From CAYSRJ01 sp964521865 (GTDB lineage: Bacteria; Spirochaetota; B62-G9; DRHN01): a stretch of DNA of 64,000 nt. The notes under the pieces were generated by a model that was not told where the DNA came from, made no database searches, and was given only the letters and a program-made list of their open reading frames with translations. Position numbers and translations under genes: made by a program. The stretch spans positions 41,872 through 105,871 of the forward strand of contig CAZFTJ010000016.1 of the NCBI GenBank assembly GCA_964521865.1, read 5' to 3'. Shown piece after piece: positions 44,791-53,859 of the stretch (the stretch's first letter is position 1; each line of letters begins with the position of its first letter).

Positions 44791-45528
44791 ATGATCAATC
44801 GAGACGTCCCGATACCTCTCTATTATCAGCTTCAGCAGCTTATCAAGGGCTCTATAGAAACCGGTGAATTTAAGCCCGGTGATTCGCTGCCCACTGAAAT
44901 GGAGCTCATGCAGAAATATAAAATCAGCAGGGCGACCGTCCGTCAGGCAATACTTCAGCTTGTCAACGAAGGGTATCTCCGCCGAATAAAATCAAAGGGG
45001 ACTTTTGTCACTACGCCGCCGGATAAGTCACGCTTCATCGGAAGTCTGAAAGGATTTGCCCAGGAGATGCAGGAGAAGGGGGTTCCGTTTTTCACGAAGG
45101 TCCTCGATTGCCGCATCGTATCTGCTCCTCATAAAGTATCCGAAAAACTTCAGATTGCTACAGGCGATTCAGTCTTTTTTTTAAAGAGGCTCAGGTTCGT
45201 TCAGGGGGACCCTGTATTGATCGTGGAAGGGTACATTCCGTCTCTACTATGCCCGGGGATCGAGGGAGAGAACTTTGAGAAAAAATCCCTCTACGACATA
45301 CTCGAGGCGAAGTATGGAATCGTGCTTCATCACGGCCGCAGAGAATTCGAGCCGGTAATGCCGGTGGATAACAAAGAGGCGGCATTTCTGAAGATACATT
45401 CCAGGACGCCGATTCTGTATATCGAGAGCGTGGTATACACGAAGGAGAACCTTCCGGTGGAATATGTGGAAATAAAGATAAAGGGGAAGTTTGTCGTTGA
45501 TCTGCTGCAACCCGGCGAAAAGGCGTAA
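44791..45528 (+). CDS. GntR/HutC family transcriptional regulator, second
   Basis: A 245-residue HutC-type regulator: PIPLYYQLQQLIKGSIETG, LPTEMELMQKYKISRATVRQ, GYLRRIKSKGTFVTTP, then a UTRA domain (about residues 80-240, ending VEYVEIKIKGKFVVDL). ATG without a strong Shine-Dalgarno. It is flanked by the formyltransferase operon upstream and the ABC importer downstream; the shared palindromes suggest it controls itself and the 41582 operon and possibly the importer. Confidence 0.93.
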   Translation: MINRDVPIPLYYQLQQLIKGSIETGEFKPGDSLPTEMELMQKYKISRATVRQAILQLVNEGYLRRIKSKGTFVTTPPDKSRFIGSLKGFAQEMQEKGVPFFTKVLDCRIVSAPHKVSEKLQIATGDSVFFLKRLRFVQGDPVLIVEGYIPSLLCPGIEGENFEKKSLYDILEAKYGIVLHHGRREFEPVMPVDNKEAAFLKIHSRTPILYIESVVYTKENLPVEYVEIKIKGKFVVDLLQPGEKA

Positions 45529-45612
45529 GCGGGAAAAAAAGTCAATTTTAGTATATAAATTGAGCCGCTTCCGTGAAGAATACGGGTTTTAAAGACGGGC
45601 GTTCTGCTTTTA

Positions 45613-45657
45613 TTGACGATTCAAAACTGCCGTGATAGACTGCTTGGCAGTTTTGAA
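45613..45657 (+). promoter_or_regulatory. 12-bp inverted repeat around a promoter
   Basis: TTCAAAACTGCC (45620-45631) and GGCAGTTTTGAA (45646-45657) form a perfect 12-base inverted repeat. TTGACG (45613-45618) and TAGACT (45636-45641), 17 bases apart, place a promoter -35 just before the left arm and the -10 between the arms. It may be an operator or a hairpin closing the GntR transcript, although no T-run follows. It precedes the small membrane protein gene. Confidence 0.5.
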
Positions 45658-45699
45658 AAAGAGGAAAGAAACGCAACTGATATGTAAAGGGGATTTTCG

Positions 45700-45873
45700 A
45701 TGATTCTTAGAAATTTACGGAAGATTTTTGAGCCTATATCGATTTTTTTGATAATAGCGGGAATTATAGGTTTAATACAGCCCATCAAGATCGGTCTATA
45801 CAGATGGGGCTTCAATGTGCTGTGGGTGGGCCTTGTTGTTTATATTCTTTTCTCTCATTTTCCCAGCAAGTGA
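45700..45873 (+). CDS. 57-residue two-helix membrane protein
   Basis: A complete ORF below usual size cut-offs: ATG at 45700 with AAAGGGG eight bases upstream. A basic-aromatic start (MILRNLRKIFEPI) leads to a first membrane helix (about residues 13-28), a loop PIKIGLYRWG, then a second helix (about 38-52, VLWVGLVVYILF). It is the first gene of the ABC importer operon, about 120 bases before the binding protein. Small membrane proteins occur in some sugar and glycerol importer operons (GlpU in the rhizobial glpSTPQUV system); sequence homology to GlpU is not claimed. Confidence 0.75.
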   Translation: MILRNLRKIFEPISIFLIIAGIIGLIQPIKIGLYRWGFNVLWVGLVVYILFSHFPSK

Positions 45874-45994
45874 GACATGGAATACAGTGATCTCACATGT
45901 AATCTATAATCACTGTAAAGAAAGGGGGTGATCCGGGAGGTTGCGAGGTGTTAAAACATGTGGTTACACAATATTATGCAATGGAGGAAAGTGA

Positions 45995-47338
45995 ATGAAG
46001 AAGACAACTCTACTGATTATTTGCATCGTTGCGGTTGTGCTGGTTGGTTCATTCGCCCTCGTTTATGCCAGCAAAGAGGGCGGAAAGAAGGCGGAAGGCC
46101 CGATCACCCTCCGCGCCCTGTACTTCCAGTGGGCGCCGGGGAATGCCCTTGCAAAGACCGCTGCTGAATACGAGAAAGCGACGGGCGGGAAAGTAAAGGT
46201 CGAGACGGAGCTTCCGGGATTCAACGAGTGGTACTCCAAGTGGCTTGCGTCCATACAGTCGCAGGAGTACGTATGGGACATCATCGTCATAGACTCTCAG
46301 TGGCTCGGTATGGCGGTTGAGGCAAAGTCGGCTGTCGATCTCACCAGCCTGATCGGGAACAAACCCTTTATAAAGCAAATACCGCCAACCATGAAGCCGT
46401 TCTACATGGGGGACCCGACCGACAGCGGTAAGATCTGGTCGGTACCTCTCGAAGCGGATGCCGAGCTCCTCTTCTACCGGAAGGATCTCATGGATGATCC
46501 CAAGGAGCAGGCTGCGTTCAAGAAAAAGTACGGCTACGATCTCAAGGTTCCCGAAACCTGGTTTCAGCTCAGAGACATAGCAGAGTTTTTCACACGGCCG
46601 CAGCAGAACCTCTACGGATATATTTCGAAGTTCGGGATCCCCTACGATGTTATCACATGGGATTTCGACCAGGTATTGTGGTGCTGGGGCGGTGCCTTCT
46701 GGGATCGCAAGACCAAGACCGCGGAGGGGTACATCAACAGCCCGACGGCGGTTGAGGCGATGAATTTTTACAAGAGTCTCACGAAGTTCGCTCCTCCGGG
46801 ATGGCCCAATGCCGCTTTCGATGAAACCGTTCAGAGTATGAGCCAGGGACTCGTGATGTTCGCCATCGAGTGGTCCTCTTTTGCACCGAGCATGTTCGAC
46901 CCGAAGAACTCCAAGGTGTACGACAAGATCGGGGTCGCGATTCCTCCCAAGGGGCCGAAGGCTCACTATATCAGCCTCGGGGGGCAGCCCATGACGATCA
47001 GCGCATACTCGCCGCATCAGAAAGAGGCTGCTGATTTTATTACGTGGTTCTATCAGCCCGAACAGATCTGGACCTACGCGGAGAATCTCGGACATCCGGC
47101 CTATGAGGATATCCTGAAGTCCGAAAGATTCTGGAAGATTCTTCCACAGAACAAGGCTCTGTGGGAAGCCGTGCCGTATGTACGGGACATATGGAATATC
47201 CCGGTGTACAATGAGCTCTTACAGGCTTCGCAGGAGCTTCTCAACAGCGCGGTTACCGGCGCCAAACCGGTAAAAGAGGCACTGGATGAACTTGCAGCAA
47301 AGAATCAGAAAGTTATGGACGATTTTTACAAGAAATAG
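45995..47338 (+). CDS. Sugar ABC transporter binding protein (family 1)
   Basis: A 447-residue extracellular binding protein of the maltose/UgpB type. Signal peptide: KKTTLLIICIVAVVLVGSF then ALVYASKEGG as the cleavage region; no lipobox is obvious. The mature part shows ITLRALYFQWAPGNALAK, DIIVIDSQWLGMAVEA and the C-terminal QPEQIWTYAENLGHPA. GGAGGAAAGTGA precedes the ATG. It is followed by a strong hairpin that probably keeps its level above that of the permeases. The ligand is likely a sugar or polyol. Confidence 0.92.
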   Translation: MKKTTLLIICIVAVVLVGSFALVYASKEGGKKAEGPITLRALYFQWAPGNALAKTAAEYEKATGGKVKVETELPGFNEWYSKWLASIQSQEYVWDIIVIDSQWLGMAVEAKSAVDLTSLIGNKPFIKQIPPTMKPFYMGDPTDSGKIWSVPLEADAELLFYRKDLMDDPKEQAAFKKKYGYDLKVPETWFQLRDIAEFFTRPQQNLYGYISKFGIPYDVITWDFDQVLWCWGGAFWDRKTKTAEGYINSPTAVEAMNFYKSLTKFAPPGWPNAAFDETVQSMSQGLVMFAIEWSSFAPSMFDPKNSKVYDKIGVAIPPKGPKAHYISLGGQPMTISAYSPHQKEAADFITWFYQPEQIWTYAENLGHPAYEDILKSERFWKILPQNKALWEAVPYVRDIWNIPVYNELLQASQELLNSAVTGAKPVKEALDELAAKNQKVMDDFYKK

Positions 47339-47358
47339 AAGTTTGACGAGTCGAAAAG

Positions 47359-47388
47359 ATCAGGGGCCCGGGTCAACCGGCCCCTGAT
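47359..47388 (+). promoter_or_regulatory. GC-rich intercistronic hairpin
   Basis: Perfect 10-bp arms ATCAGGGGCC/GGCCCCTGAT around a 10-base loop, between the binding-protein and permease genes. No T-run. Such hairpins typically protect the upstream message or reduce downstream transcription. Confidence 0.6.
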
Positions 47389-47423
47389 TGATATGTTTAT
47401 TTATCAGGAGGGTTCATACGAAA

Positions 47424-48380
47424 ATGGGGCTTACTACACGTACTAAGAAACGAAGAGGAATAACCGACAGGCAGCTGAAGTTCATGTTTTTGCTTCCCTG
47501 CATTGCATTGCTCGTTTTTATGGTCGTCTATCCTTTGATATGGTCGGCATACCTCAGCTTCACCGATTACAGGGCTATTCAGGGGAGGTTCCGGATTTTT
47601 CCGGGTCTGGTCAAGGAAAGGCCGGGGATCAAGCTGGTGAAGCCGAACTTCGTCGGTTTCAAGAACTATAAAAACATCCTGAAGGATCAATACATCTGGG
47701 AACACTTTCGAACGACAGGAAAATTCGTGCTGATTTCAGTGGCTGCCCAGTCGCTTATCGGTCTCGGGCTGGCACTTCTTTTCAACAGGGAATTCAAGGG
47801 AAAGGGAATAACAACAACTCTGGTTCTGGCACCGATGATGCTCTCTCCCGTTGTCGTTGGTATGTTCTGGCGGTATATGCTCGAGCCCAACTGGGGAGTG
47901 ATCGATTATATGCTCAACACGCTTTTCGGTATACAGAAGATTCAGTGGCTTTCAAATGAGAAAACTGCTCTTTTCGGGGTGATAATAGCCGACACGTGGA
48001 TGTGGTCGCCGTTTATGTTCCTCTTCTGTCTGGCAGGTGTTTCGGCGATTCCAAAATACCTCTATGAAGCCGCCGAGGTGAACAAGGCATCCGGATGGTT
48101 CAGGTTTACACGGATCACCTTCCCGCTCATGTGGCCGCTCATGATGATCGCAATCATATTTAGAACAATGGATGCTTTCAAGCTTTTCGATATCGGGTGG
48201 GGAATGACGCAGGGAGGCCCCGGATACAGCTCGCAGACCATATCAATGCTCCTTTTCCGCGACGCGTTCATGTCGAGTAAAACGGGCCAATCCTGTGCCT
48301 TCGCCTATATAATGCTCATCATGATAATCGCTTTGAGCAACATATACATCAAATATCTCTTGAAGGCACGGGAACGCTGA
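47424..48380 (+). CDS. Sugar ABC transporter permease (UgpA/MalF-like)
   Basis: A 318-residue permease with six predicted membrane segments. The N-terminus is basic, followed by FMFLLPCIALLVFMVVYPL, and the EAA loop is YLYEAAEVNKASGWFRFTRI. AGGAGG lies 13 bases before the ATG at 47424; a TTG 12 codons upstream is less likely. It pairs with the permease at 48409. Confidence 0.92.
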   Translation: MGLTTRTKKRRGITDRQLKFMFLLPCIALLVFMVVYPLIWSAYLSFTDYRAIQGRFRIFPGLVKERPGIKLVKPNFVGFKNYKNILKDQYIWEHFRTTGKFVLISVAAQSLIGLGLALLFNREFKGKGITTTLVLAPMMLSPVVVGMFWRYMLEPNWGVIDYMLNTLFGIQKIQWLSNEKTALFGVIIADTWMWSPFMFLFCLAGVSAIPKYLYEAAEVNKASGWFRFTRITFPLMWPLMMIAIIFRTMDAFKLFDIGWGMTQGGPGYSSQTISMLLFRDAFMSSKTGQSCAFAYIMLIMIIALSNIYIKYLLKARER

Positions 48381-48408
48381 CAATGCTCATAAAGATTACA
48401 GGGGGGAT

Positions 48409-49314
48409 ATGAAATTGGCTGAAGTAATGCGCAGAAAAAGAAGTAAAGCGTTAAAAATAACGGGAAAGGTCATTATCTTCCTGGTCATTGCGGTCGTGTT
48501 TGTGGCTTATGTTTTCCCGATATTCTGGATGGGTGTGAGCTCCTTCAAGACAAAAGTTCAGATATTCGATCCCAAACCCAAGATCGTGTTCAAGCCCACC
48601 CTTCAGAATTTTAAAGTATTCATAGGCACGGCTGAATCGAGCGAGGTGGGTGCCGGGAGGGCCGGAGCCACGACTTCCTTTATTGGTGCAATGCTCAGGT
48701 CGATTCTCATCACCGCCTCATGCACATTTCTCGCTCTGGTACTCGGAACAATGGCGGGGTATGTTCTTTCCCGGTATCAAATGAAGGCGAAGGAAGATCT
48801 CATGTTCTTCATTCTTTCCACCAGAATGCTCCCGCCGATCGTCGCCCTGGTACCGATATCTCTGCTGTTCACCAATATCGGGCTCAAGGATACCTTTCTG
48901 GGATTCCTCCTTCTGTACACGAACTTCAACCTTGCATTTTCCGTGTGGATCATGAAGGGGTTTTTTGACGATGTGCCATTTTCCTTCGAAGAAGCGGCGA
49001 TGTGTGACGGCTACTCCCGGCTTCGTGCATTTATCAAGGTCGTACTGCCCATGGTTACAACCGGTCTTGCTGCAACAGCCATGTTCTGCGGAATAATGAT
49101 ATGGAATGAGTTTCTCTTCGCGATAGTTATCGGAACCAGAAAGTGGGTCTTCATGCCTCCTACGATATTCACCATGTCCTACGGTACGGAGGGCGTCATC
49201 TGGGGAGTGCTTGCAAGCTCCAGCATAATTTACATCATACCGGTTGTGGTGTTCACCTATCTCGTCAGAAAGCACCTGCTTCGTGGCGTCACTTTCGGTG
49301 TTATAAGGGGGTAA
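48409..49314 (+). CDS. Sugar ABC transporter permease (UgpE/MalG-like)
   Basis: A 301-residue permease, six predicted membrane segments, with the EAA loop SFEEAAMCDGYSRLRAFIKV near residue 195. GGGGGATATG is the start region. It ends nine bases before the first ATPase gene. Together with the 47424 product it forms the channel of the importer. Confidence 0.92.
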   Translation: MKLAEVMRRKRSKALKITGKVIIFLVIAVVFVAYVFPIFWMGVSSFKTKVQIFDPKPKIVFKPTLQNFKVFIGTAESSEVGAGRAGATTSFIGAMLRSILITASCTFLALVLGTMAGYVLSRYQMKAKEDLMFFILSTRMLPPIVALVPISLLFTNIGLKDTFLGFLLLYTNFNLAFSVWIMKGFFDDVPFSFEEAAMCDGYSRLRAFIKVVLPMVTTGLAATAMFCGIMIWNEFLFAIVIGTRKWVFMPPTIFTMSYGTEGVIWGVLASSSIIYIIPVVVFTYLVRKHLLRGVTFGVIRG

Positions 49315-49322
49315 CAGGAATT

Positions 49323-50411
49323 ATGTCCATGATTCGTCTGGTGAATATGACCAAGCGGTTCGGAAAAACCGTTGCCGTTAAGAATGCCAATCTCGAAATC
49401 GAGAAAGGGGAGTTCGTTGTTTTTCTCGGCCCTTCGGGATGCGGGAAAACCACGACATTGCGGTGTATCGCGGGCCTCGAAAATCCTGAAGAGGGGGACA
49501 TATACATCGACAATGAGTATGTCAACGATTTACCGACCCTCGATCGGGACGTCGGTTTTGTATTCCAGCACTATGCGCTGTTTCCCCATATGACTGCGTT
49601 TCAGAACATTTCTTTTCCTCTACGTGCGATGAAGTACAAAAAGAGTGAGGTCAATAAAGAGGTGATGAGAGTTGCCGAGCTGCTGCGCATCCAGACTATA
49701 CTCGATGCGAAACCGGCGCATCTCAGCGGAGGCGATCTTCAGAGCGTTGCGCTGGCGCGTGCACTCGTCATCAAGCCGAAAGTGTTTCTTCTGGATGAGC
49801 CGCTTTCCACACTCGATGCCGAGTTCCGGGAAGAAGCCCGTACGATGATCAAAAGGATTCATCTTGAAATAGGGTCGACCACCATATATGTCACCCACGA
49901 TCAGATGGAAGCAATGGCGATCGCAGACAGGATAGTGACGATGAACTTTGGTGAAATCCAGCAGGTTGATACACCTGAAAACGTCTATCACAATCCGAAA
50001 AATATGTTTGTCGCTAATTTCCTCGGAAGCCCCGGTATGAACTTCATCGACTGCACCATCGGCGGCGAGAACACCATACGGCTCGGAATGGACGGCAAGC
50101 TCCTGAAGGTCAATAAAGCCATACTGGGCAAGGTAAAGAACATTGGAAATGGGAAGTCGCTGGTCATGGGTATACGACCTGAAAACCTTCGTTTGAATCA
50201 GGAAAGAGACGCATACGGTTTCGAAATGGAAGTGACTATAGTCGAGGAGCTCGGCCCCGCGAATATCGTGAATCTCAAATCCGGAGAGCACACCATCAAG
50301 ACCCTTACCGGCCCTGAAATACATCCTCAATCAGGTCAGAAGATATGGGTCGTACCGGATCAGGACAGAATTAGAATATTCGACAAAGAGACTCAAATGG
50401 AAATTCTTTGA
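49323..50411 (+). CDS. Sugar ABC ATPase A, non-canonical signature
   Basis: A 362-residue UgpC/MalK-type ATPase. Walker A GPSGCGKTT, Walker B VFLLDEPLSTLDA and THDQMEAM are intact, but the ABC signature is LSGGDLQSVALAR rather than LSGGQ-x-QR. A C-terminal TOBE domain (about residues 235-355) is present. The ATG at 49323 is correct; the open frame upstream runs into the permease gene. A different ATPase follows 17 bases later, so the importer probably has an asymmetric ATPase heterodimer, like rhizobial GlpS/GlpT. Confidence 0.92.
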   Translation: MSMIRLVNMTKRFGKTVAVKNANLEIEKGEFVVFLGPSGCGKTTTLRCIAGLENPEEGDIYIDNEYVNDLPTLDRDVGFVFQHYALFPHMTAFQNISFPLRAMKYKKSEVNKEVMRVAELLRIQTILDAKPAHLSGGDLQSVALARALVIKPKVFLLDEPLSTLDAEFREEARTMIKRIHLEIGSTTIYVTHDQMEAMAIADRIVTMNFGEIQQVDTPENVYHNPKNMFVANFLGSPGMNFIDCTIGGENTIRLGMDGKLLKVNKAILGKVKNIGNGKSLVMGIRPENLRLNQERDAYGFEMEVTIVEELGPANIVNLKSGEHTIKTLTGPEIHPQSGQKIWVVPDQDRIRIFDKETQMEIL

Positions 50412-50428
50412 GAACGAGGTGTTGATGA

Positions 50429-51535
50429 ATGCCGGGATTAATGCTTAAAAACGTGGTAAAACGATTCGGAAAGATTACTGCCTTGAAAGGCATCGATCTG
50501 GAGGTGAAAGACGGTGAATTTTTTGTGCTTGTAGGACCGACGGGTGCCGGGAAAACCACGACGCTTCGCATCGTGTCCGGGCTTGAAAAAATCGATTCTG
50601 GGACGGTCATGATCGGAGAAGAGGACGCAGCGGATCTCTCACCGTCCGAGAGGGACGTGGCGTTTGTGTATCAATCCTTCTCACTCTATCCGCAGATGAC
50701 GGTTCGAAAAAATCTGGAATTTCCGTTGAATTCCCCTCTGCACAAGGAAACGAAGGAGCACATCACAAAGAGAGTCGAATCAGTGGCGAAGCTGCTGCAC
50801 ATTTCTCCACTCCTCGATCGTATGCCTGATGCGCTTTCCGGCGGAGAGATGCAGAGGGTTGGCATCGGCCGCGCGATCGTGAGAAAACCCCAGATTTTTC
50901 TCATGGACGAGCCGCTCTCCGACCTGGATGCAAAGCTCCGCGAAGAGCTCAGGGTCGAACTGAGGCAGATACAGCTGGATCTGACAACGACAACGCTGTA
51001 TGTGACCCATGACCAGATAGAGGCCATGTCCATGGGAGACCGGGTTGCAGTATTGAACGAAGGAGTGATACATCAGGTGGGAACTCCTCAGGAAGTCTAC
51101 ACCTGGCCTGCCGATATGTTTGTTGCAGGATTCATAGGAAATCCAAAAATGAACTTTTTTGAATGTAGCATTCGCAGCGGCGCCCAGACGGTACTAGAGC
51201 TCGAAAACGGATCGATCCTGGTTCCGCTTTCCGACACCTGGGCAAAGAGAACGGCCGGGCTGCCGCAGAATGACAATCTCGTACTGGGTCTGCGGCCCGA
51301 AGCGATGAAGATATATACAAAGAAGGATAGCCGGAGATTCGAAGCTGAGGTGCTGTTTCTTGAGCATTTCGGCTCGATGAACATAGTGAATCTTCAGGTT
51401 GGCGATAAGATATTCAAGGTCAGGACCGAAGCCGCCTTCAAGGCGGATACAAAAGAAAGAGTATGGATCGAATTCGACGAGGAACGAATGCGGTTTTTCA
51501 GCGGAGAGACGGGGAAAACGCTGAAAACCGAATGA
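50429..51535 (+). CDS. Sugar ABC ATPase B, canonical signature
   Basis: A 368-residue MalK-type ATPase with Walker A GPTGAGKTT, signature LSGGEMQRVGIGR, Walker B IFLMDEPLSDLDA and switch THDQIEAM, then a TOBE domain (about residues 240-360). All motifs look active. It differs from ATPase A over its whole length, so this is an old duplication. It closes the importer genes; two GC-rich hairpins lie between it and the epimerase gene. Confidence 0.92.
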   Translation: MPGLMLKNVVKRFGKITALKGIDLEVKDGEFFVLVGPTGAGKTTTLRIVSGLEKIDSGTVMIGEEDAADLSPSERDVAFVYQSFSLYPQMTVRKNLEFPLNSPLHKETKEHITKRVESVAKLLHISPLLDRMPDALSGGEMQRVGIGRAIVRKPQIFLMDEPLSDLDAKLREELRVELRQIQLDLTTTTLYVTHDQIEAMSMGDRVAVLNEGVIHQVGTPQEVYTWPADMFVAGFIGNPKMNFFECSIRSGAQTVLELENGSILVPLSDTWAKRTAGLPQNDNLVLGLRPEAMKIYTKKDSRRFEAEVLFLEHFGSMNIVNLQVGDKIFKVRTEAAFKADTKERVWIEFDEERMRFFSGETGKTLKTE

Positions 51536-51623
51536 CTTTCTCTAAATCCTTGGATTTTTATCGAGTACACACGGCGTTGAAAGATAAACCGGCGGTTCAC
51601 AGGTGTCAAACGTGACCATCCTG

Positions 51624-51668
51624 TTATCCGGACACTTCGCATCCGGATAATGCCGCCGGTGAGCGGCA
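51624..51668. repeat. Two adjacent perfect hairpins
   Basis: TTATCCGGA-9 bases-TCCGGATAA (51624-51650) followed immediately by TGCCGC-6 bases-GCGGCA (51651-51668). No T-run follows closely. They may act as an attenuator or as message protection between the ATPase and epimerase genes. Confidence 0.55.
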
Positions 51669-51777
51669 TTACATTATTGAAATTTCACATTACTGAAATC
51701 CGGCCTCGGGCGGGCTGTCCGTGATTCCGATAGAGGCGAGGCGAATACGGATAAATCAATATCGAGAGGAGAGTCGA

Positions 51778-52743
51778 ATGAAACTCGGAGCATTCAACAC
51801 ACTGTTTTTCGATCGCAGTTTCGAAGATGCGCTCGATGCGATAAAGTCCCACGGCTGCGATGCGGTGGAGATCGGGTGCGGCGGATTTATAACCAAGACA
51901 CACATCGACCCTGCAAAACTGATCGGCGATGAGTCGTCGTGTGAAAAACTGCTGAAAACCGTTGAGGAAAAAGGCCTTTTTATCAGCGCCCTTTCGTGCC
52001 ACGGCAACATGGCCCATCCGAACAAGACCTTTGCAGAGCAGCACATCAAGGATTTTCACAATACCGTGATCCTCGCGCAGAAGATCGGCGTCGAGCGGGT
52101 GATCACATTTGCCGGCTGCCCGGGCACATCGGAAAACGATGCAAATCCGAGCTGGATCACCTGTCCGTGGCCGGATTATTTCACCGAAGCGCTTACCTGG
52201 CAGTGGGAGAAAAAGCTCATCCCTCTATGGAGAGAGCAGGCCGGGTTCGCCCGAAAGCACGGAATTAAAAAGATAGCCCTCGAAATGCATCCGGGTGACG
52301 CTGTGTATACTCCGGAAAAGCTCCTCAAACTCCGGGAAGCCGTCGGCGAGGAGATCGGCTGTAACTTCGATCCGAGCCACCTCTTCTGGCAGGGCATCGA
52401 CCCGAACGCGGCGCTGCGGGCGCTTAAGGAATGCGTATTTCACGTTCATGCGAAAGACTCGCGGGTTGAGCCTCTCGTCGCACACGTCAACGGGGTTCTG
52501 GACGGCAAACCCTACGGCAAGGAGTACGAACGGTCGTGGATATTTCGGACCGTCGGATACGGGCATGATTACGGGTTCTGGAAGTCCTTCGTGAGCACGC
52601 TGCGGCTTATCGGCTATGATTATGTGATGAGCATAGAGCACGAAGATTCGCTCATGAGCGGTGAGGAGGGGCTTCAAAAGGCCGTGAAGTTTCTTAAGGA
52701 AGTGATGATAGAAAAACCCCGCGGCGCAATGTGGTGGGATTGA
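51778..52743 (+). CDS. Sugar phosphate isomerase/epimerase (TIM barrel)
   Basis: A 321-residue AP-endonuclease-2-fold protein. Metal-site segments: ALEMHPGDAVYTPEK (Glu), NFDPSHLFWQG (Asp, His), FHVHAKDSRV (His) and SIEHEDSLMS (Glu). The long insert after FAGCPGTSEND is typical of a subfamily seen in inositol and polyol operons. ATG at 51778 follows GAGAGGAGAG. It is downstream of the importer and upstream of a second, unlike epimerase, so an intermediate probably undergoes two isomerisations. Substrate unknown. Confidence 0.85.
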   Translation: MKLGAFNTLFFDRSFEDALDAIKSHGCDAVEIGCGGFITKTHIDPAKLIGDESSCEKLLKTVEEKGLFISALSCHGNMAHPNKTFAEQHIKDFHNTVILAQKIGVERVITFAGCPGTSENDANPSWITCPWPDYFTEALTWQWEKKLIPLWREQAGFARKHGIKKIALEMHPGDAVYTPEKLLKLREAVGEEIGCNFDPSHLFWQGIDPNAALRALKECVFHVHAKDSRVEPLVAHVNGVLDGKPYGKEYERSWIFRTVGYGHDYGFWKSFVSTLRLIGYDYVMSIEHEDSLMSGEEGLQKAVKFLKEVMIEKPRGAMWWD

Positions 52744-52880
52744 TCATTTTCTTGATATACATGGAGGCCGTGTTCCATCATGGACGGTCTATTTTGGCTG
52801 CGACGGCGAGGCCGGCTTCAACCGTCGCTATCGCATAATCCTGAAAGAGATAGCACTTTATCAATAACAGGGAGGAATTC

Positions 52881-53729
52881 ATGAACATAAAATTCGGCGC
52901 AAATACATTGATCTGGGTTTTATCCTTTTCAGAAAAGGACATGTCGCTCCTGGACAAACTGAGCGGTATGGGGTTCGACGTGATCGAGATTACTTCTGGA
53001 TACGAGTTTCGTAATATCAAATCTGACAAGCTCCGGAAAAAGCTCGGCGACGTGGGGCTCGAAGCGAGCGCCTGTGCCGCCCTCGACGCAGCGACTGATA
53101 TATCAAGCACGGATCCCGACGTGCGAAAGAATGGCATCGCCTACATGAAAGAGTTCACCGGGTGGGTGAGTGAAATCGGGGCAAAGATCGTCGGCGGGCC
53201 GCTTTACTCAGAACTGGGAAAAAAGAGGTATCTGCCGGCCAAAGAACGAAAAGCGGAATGGGACAGATCTGCGGACTCTCTGAAGAGGATTGGTGATGAC
53301 GCGGCGAAGAATGGGGTCGTGATAGCTCTGGAACCCATAAATAGATTCGAGATCGACATGATCAACACCGCCGAGCAGGCATTCGCCATGTGCGAACAGG
53401 CGAACCACCCTGCAATAAAGATGATGCTCGACACGTTTCATATGAATATCGAGGAGCTCAACATCGGGGATGCGATTCGCATGTGCAAAAAACACCTTGT
53501 TCACTTCCACACCTGTTCGAACAACAGGGGAATACCGGGGAAAGGGCACCTTCCCTGGGAGGAGATCAAGCAGGCGCTGGTGGACATCGATTACGACGGC
53601 TACGGTGTAATAGAAAGTTTCGCCCAGGGACAGGTTGCGGCCTTCGCCAATATATGGAGACCGCTCGTAAAGAACCAGGATGACATTCCGGGAGAAGGAG
53701 TGAAGTTCCTGAAATCGCTGTTTCGATGA
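52881..53729 (+). CDS. Ketose 3-epimerase-like protein (TIM barrel)
   Basis: A 282-residue protein resembling D-tagatose/D-psicose 3-epimerases: FGANTLIWVLSFSEKD, ALEPINRFEIDMINT, MMLDTFHMNIEE, HFHTCSNNRGIPGKGHLPW, and a C-terminal YGVIESFAQG. The catalytic Glu pair (EPINRFE and VIESF) and the Asp/His metal ligands are present. CAGGGAGGAATTC precedes the ATG. It is probably in the importer operon and its presence supports a ketose or ketose-phosphate substrate. Confidence 0.87.
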   Translation: MNIKFGANTLIWVLSFSEKDMSLLDKLSGMGFDVIEITSGYEFRNIKSDKLRKKLGDVGLEASACAALDAATDISSTDPDVRKNGIAYMKEFTGWVSEIGAKIVGGPLYSELGKKRYLPAKERKAEWDRSADSLKRIGDDAAKNGVVIALEPINRFEIDMINTAEQAFAMCEQANHPAIKMMLDTFHMNIEELNIGDAIRMCKKHLVHFHTCSNNRGIPGKGHLPWEEIKQALVDIDYDGYGVIESFAQGQVAAFANIWRPLVKNQDDIPGEGVKFLKSLFR

Positions 53730-53813
53730 ATAAAGTTAAATAAAAAAGATGAATCACCCGCATGAATAACAAAAGCGCTCCGACAAGGGGTGTTTTTGTT
53801 TTTTAAACCCTGT

Positions 53814-53858
53814 CAGGCCCGTGTCATCGGTTGTCCGTCGCTGCGCAGTCAGGGCCTG
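53814..53858. terminator. Inverted repeat in a convergent gap
   Basis: CAGGCCC (53814-53820) and GGGCCTG (53852-53858) pair around a structured loop. Nearby, GACAAGGGGT...ACCCTGTC (about 53782-53814) brackets a T-rich stretch. The gap separates the epimerase (plus) and creatininase (minus) genes, so bidirectional termination is likely. Confidence 0.45.
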
Positions 53859-53859
53859 G

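Noticed and set aside
46049..47095. 348-codon minus-strand ORF
   Set aside because: Shadow of the binding-protein gene, which has a signal peptide and family motifs.
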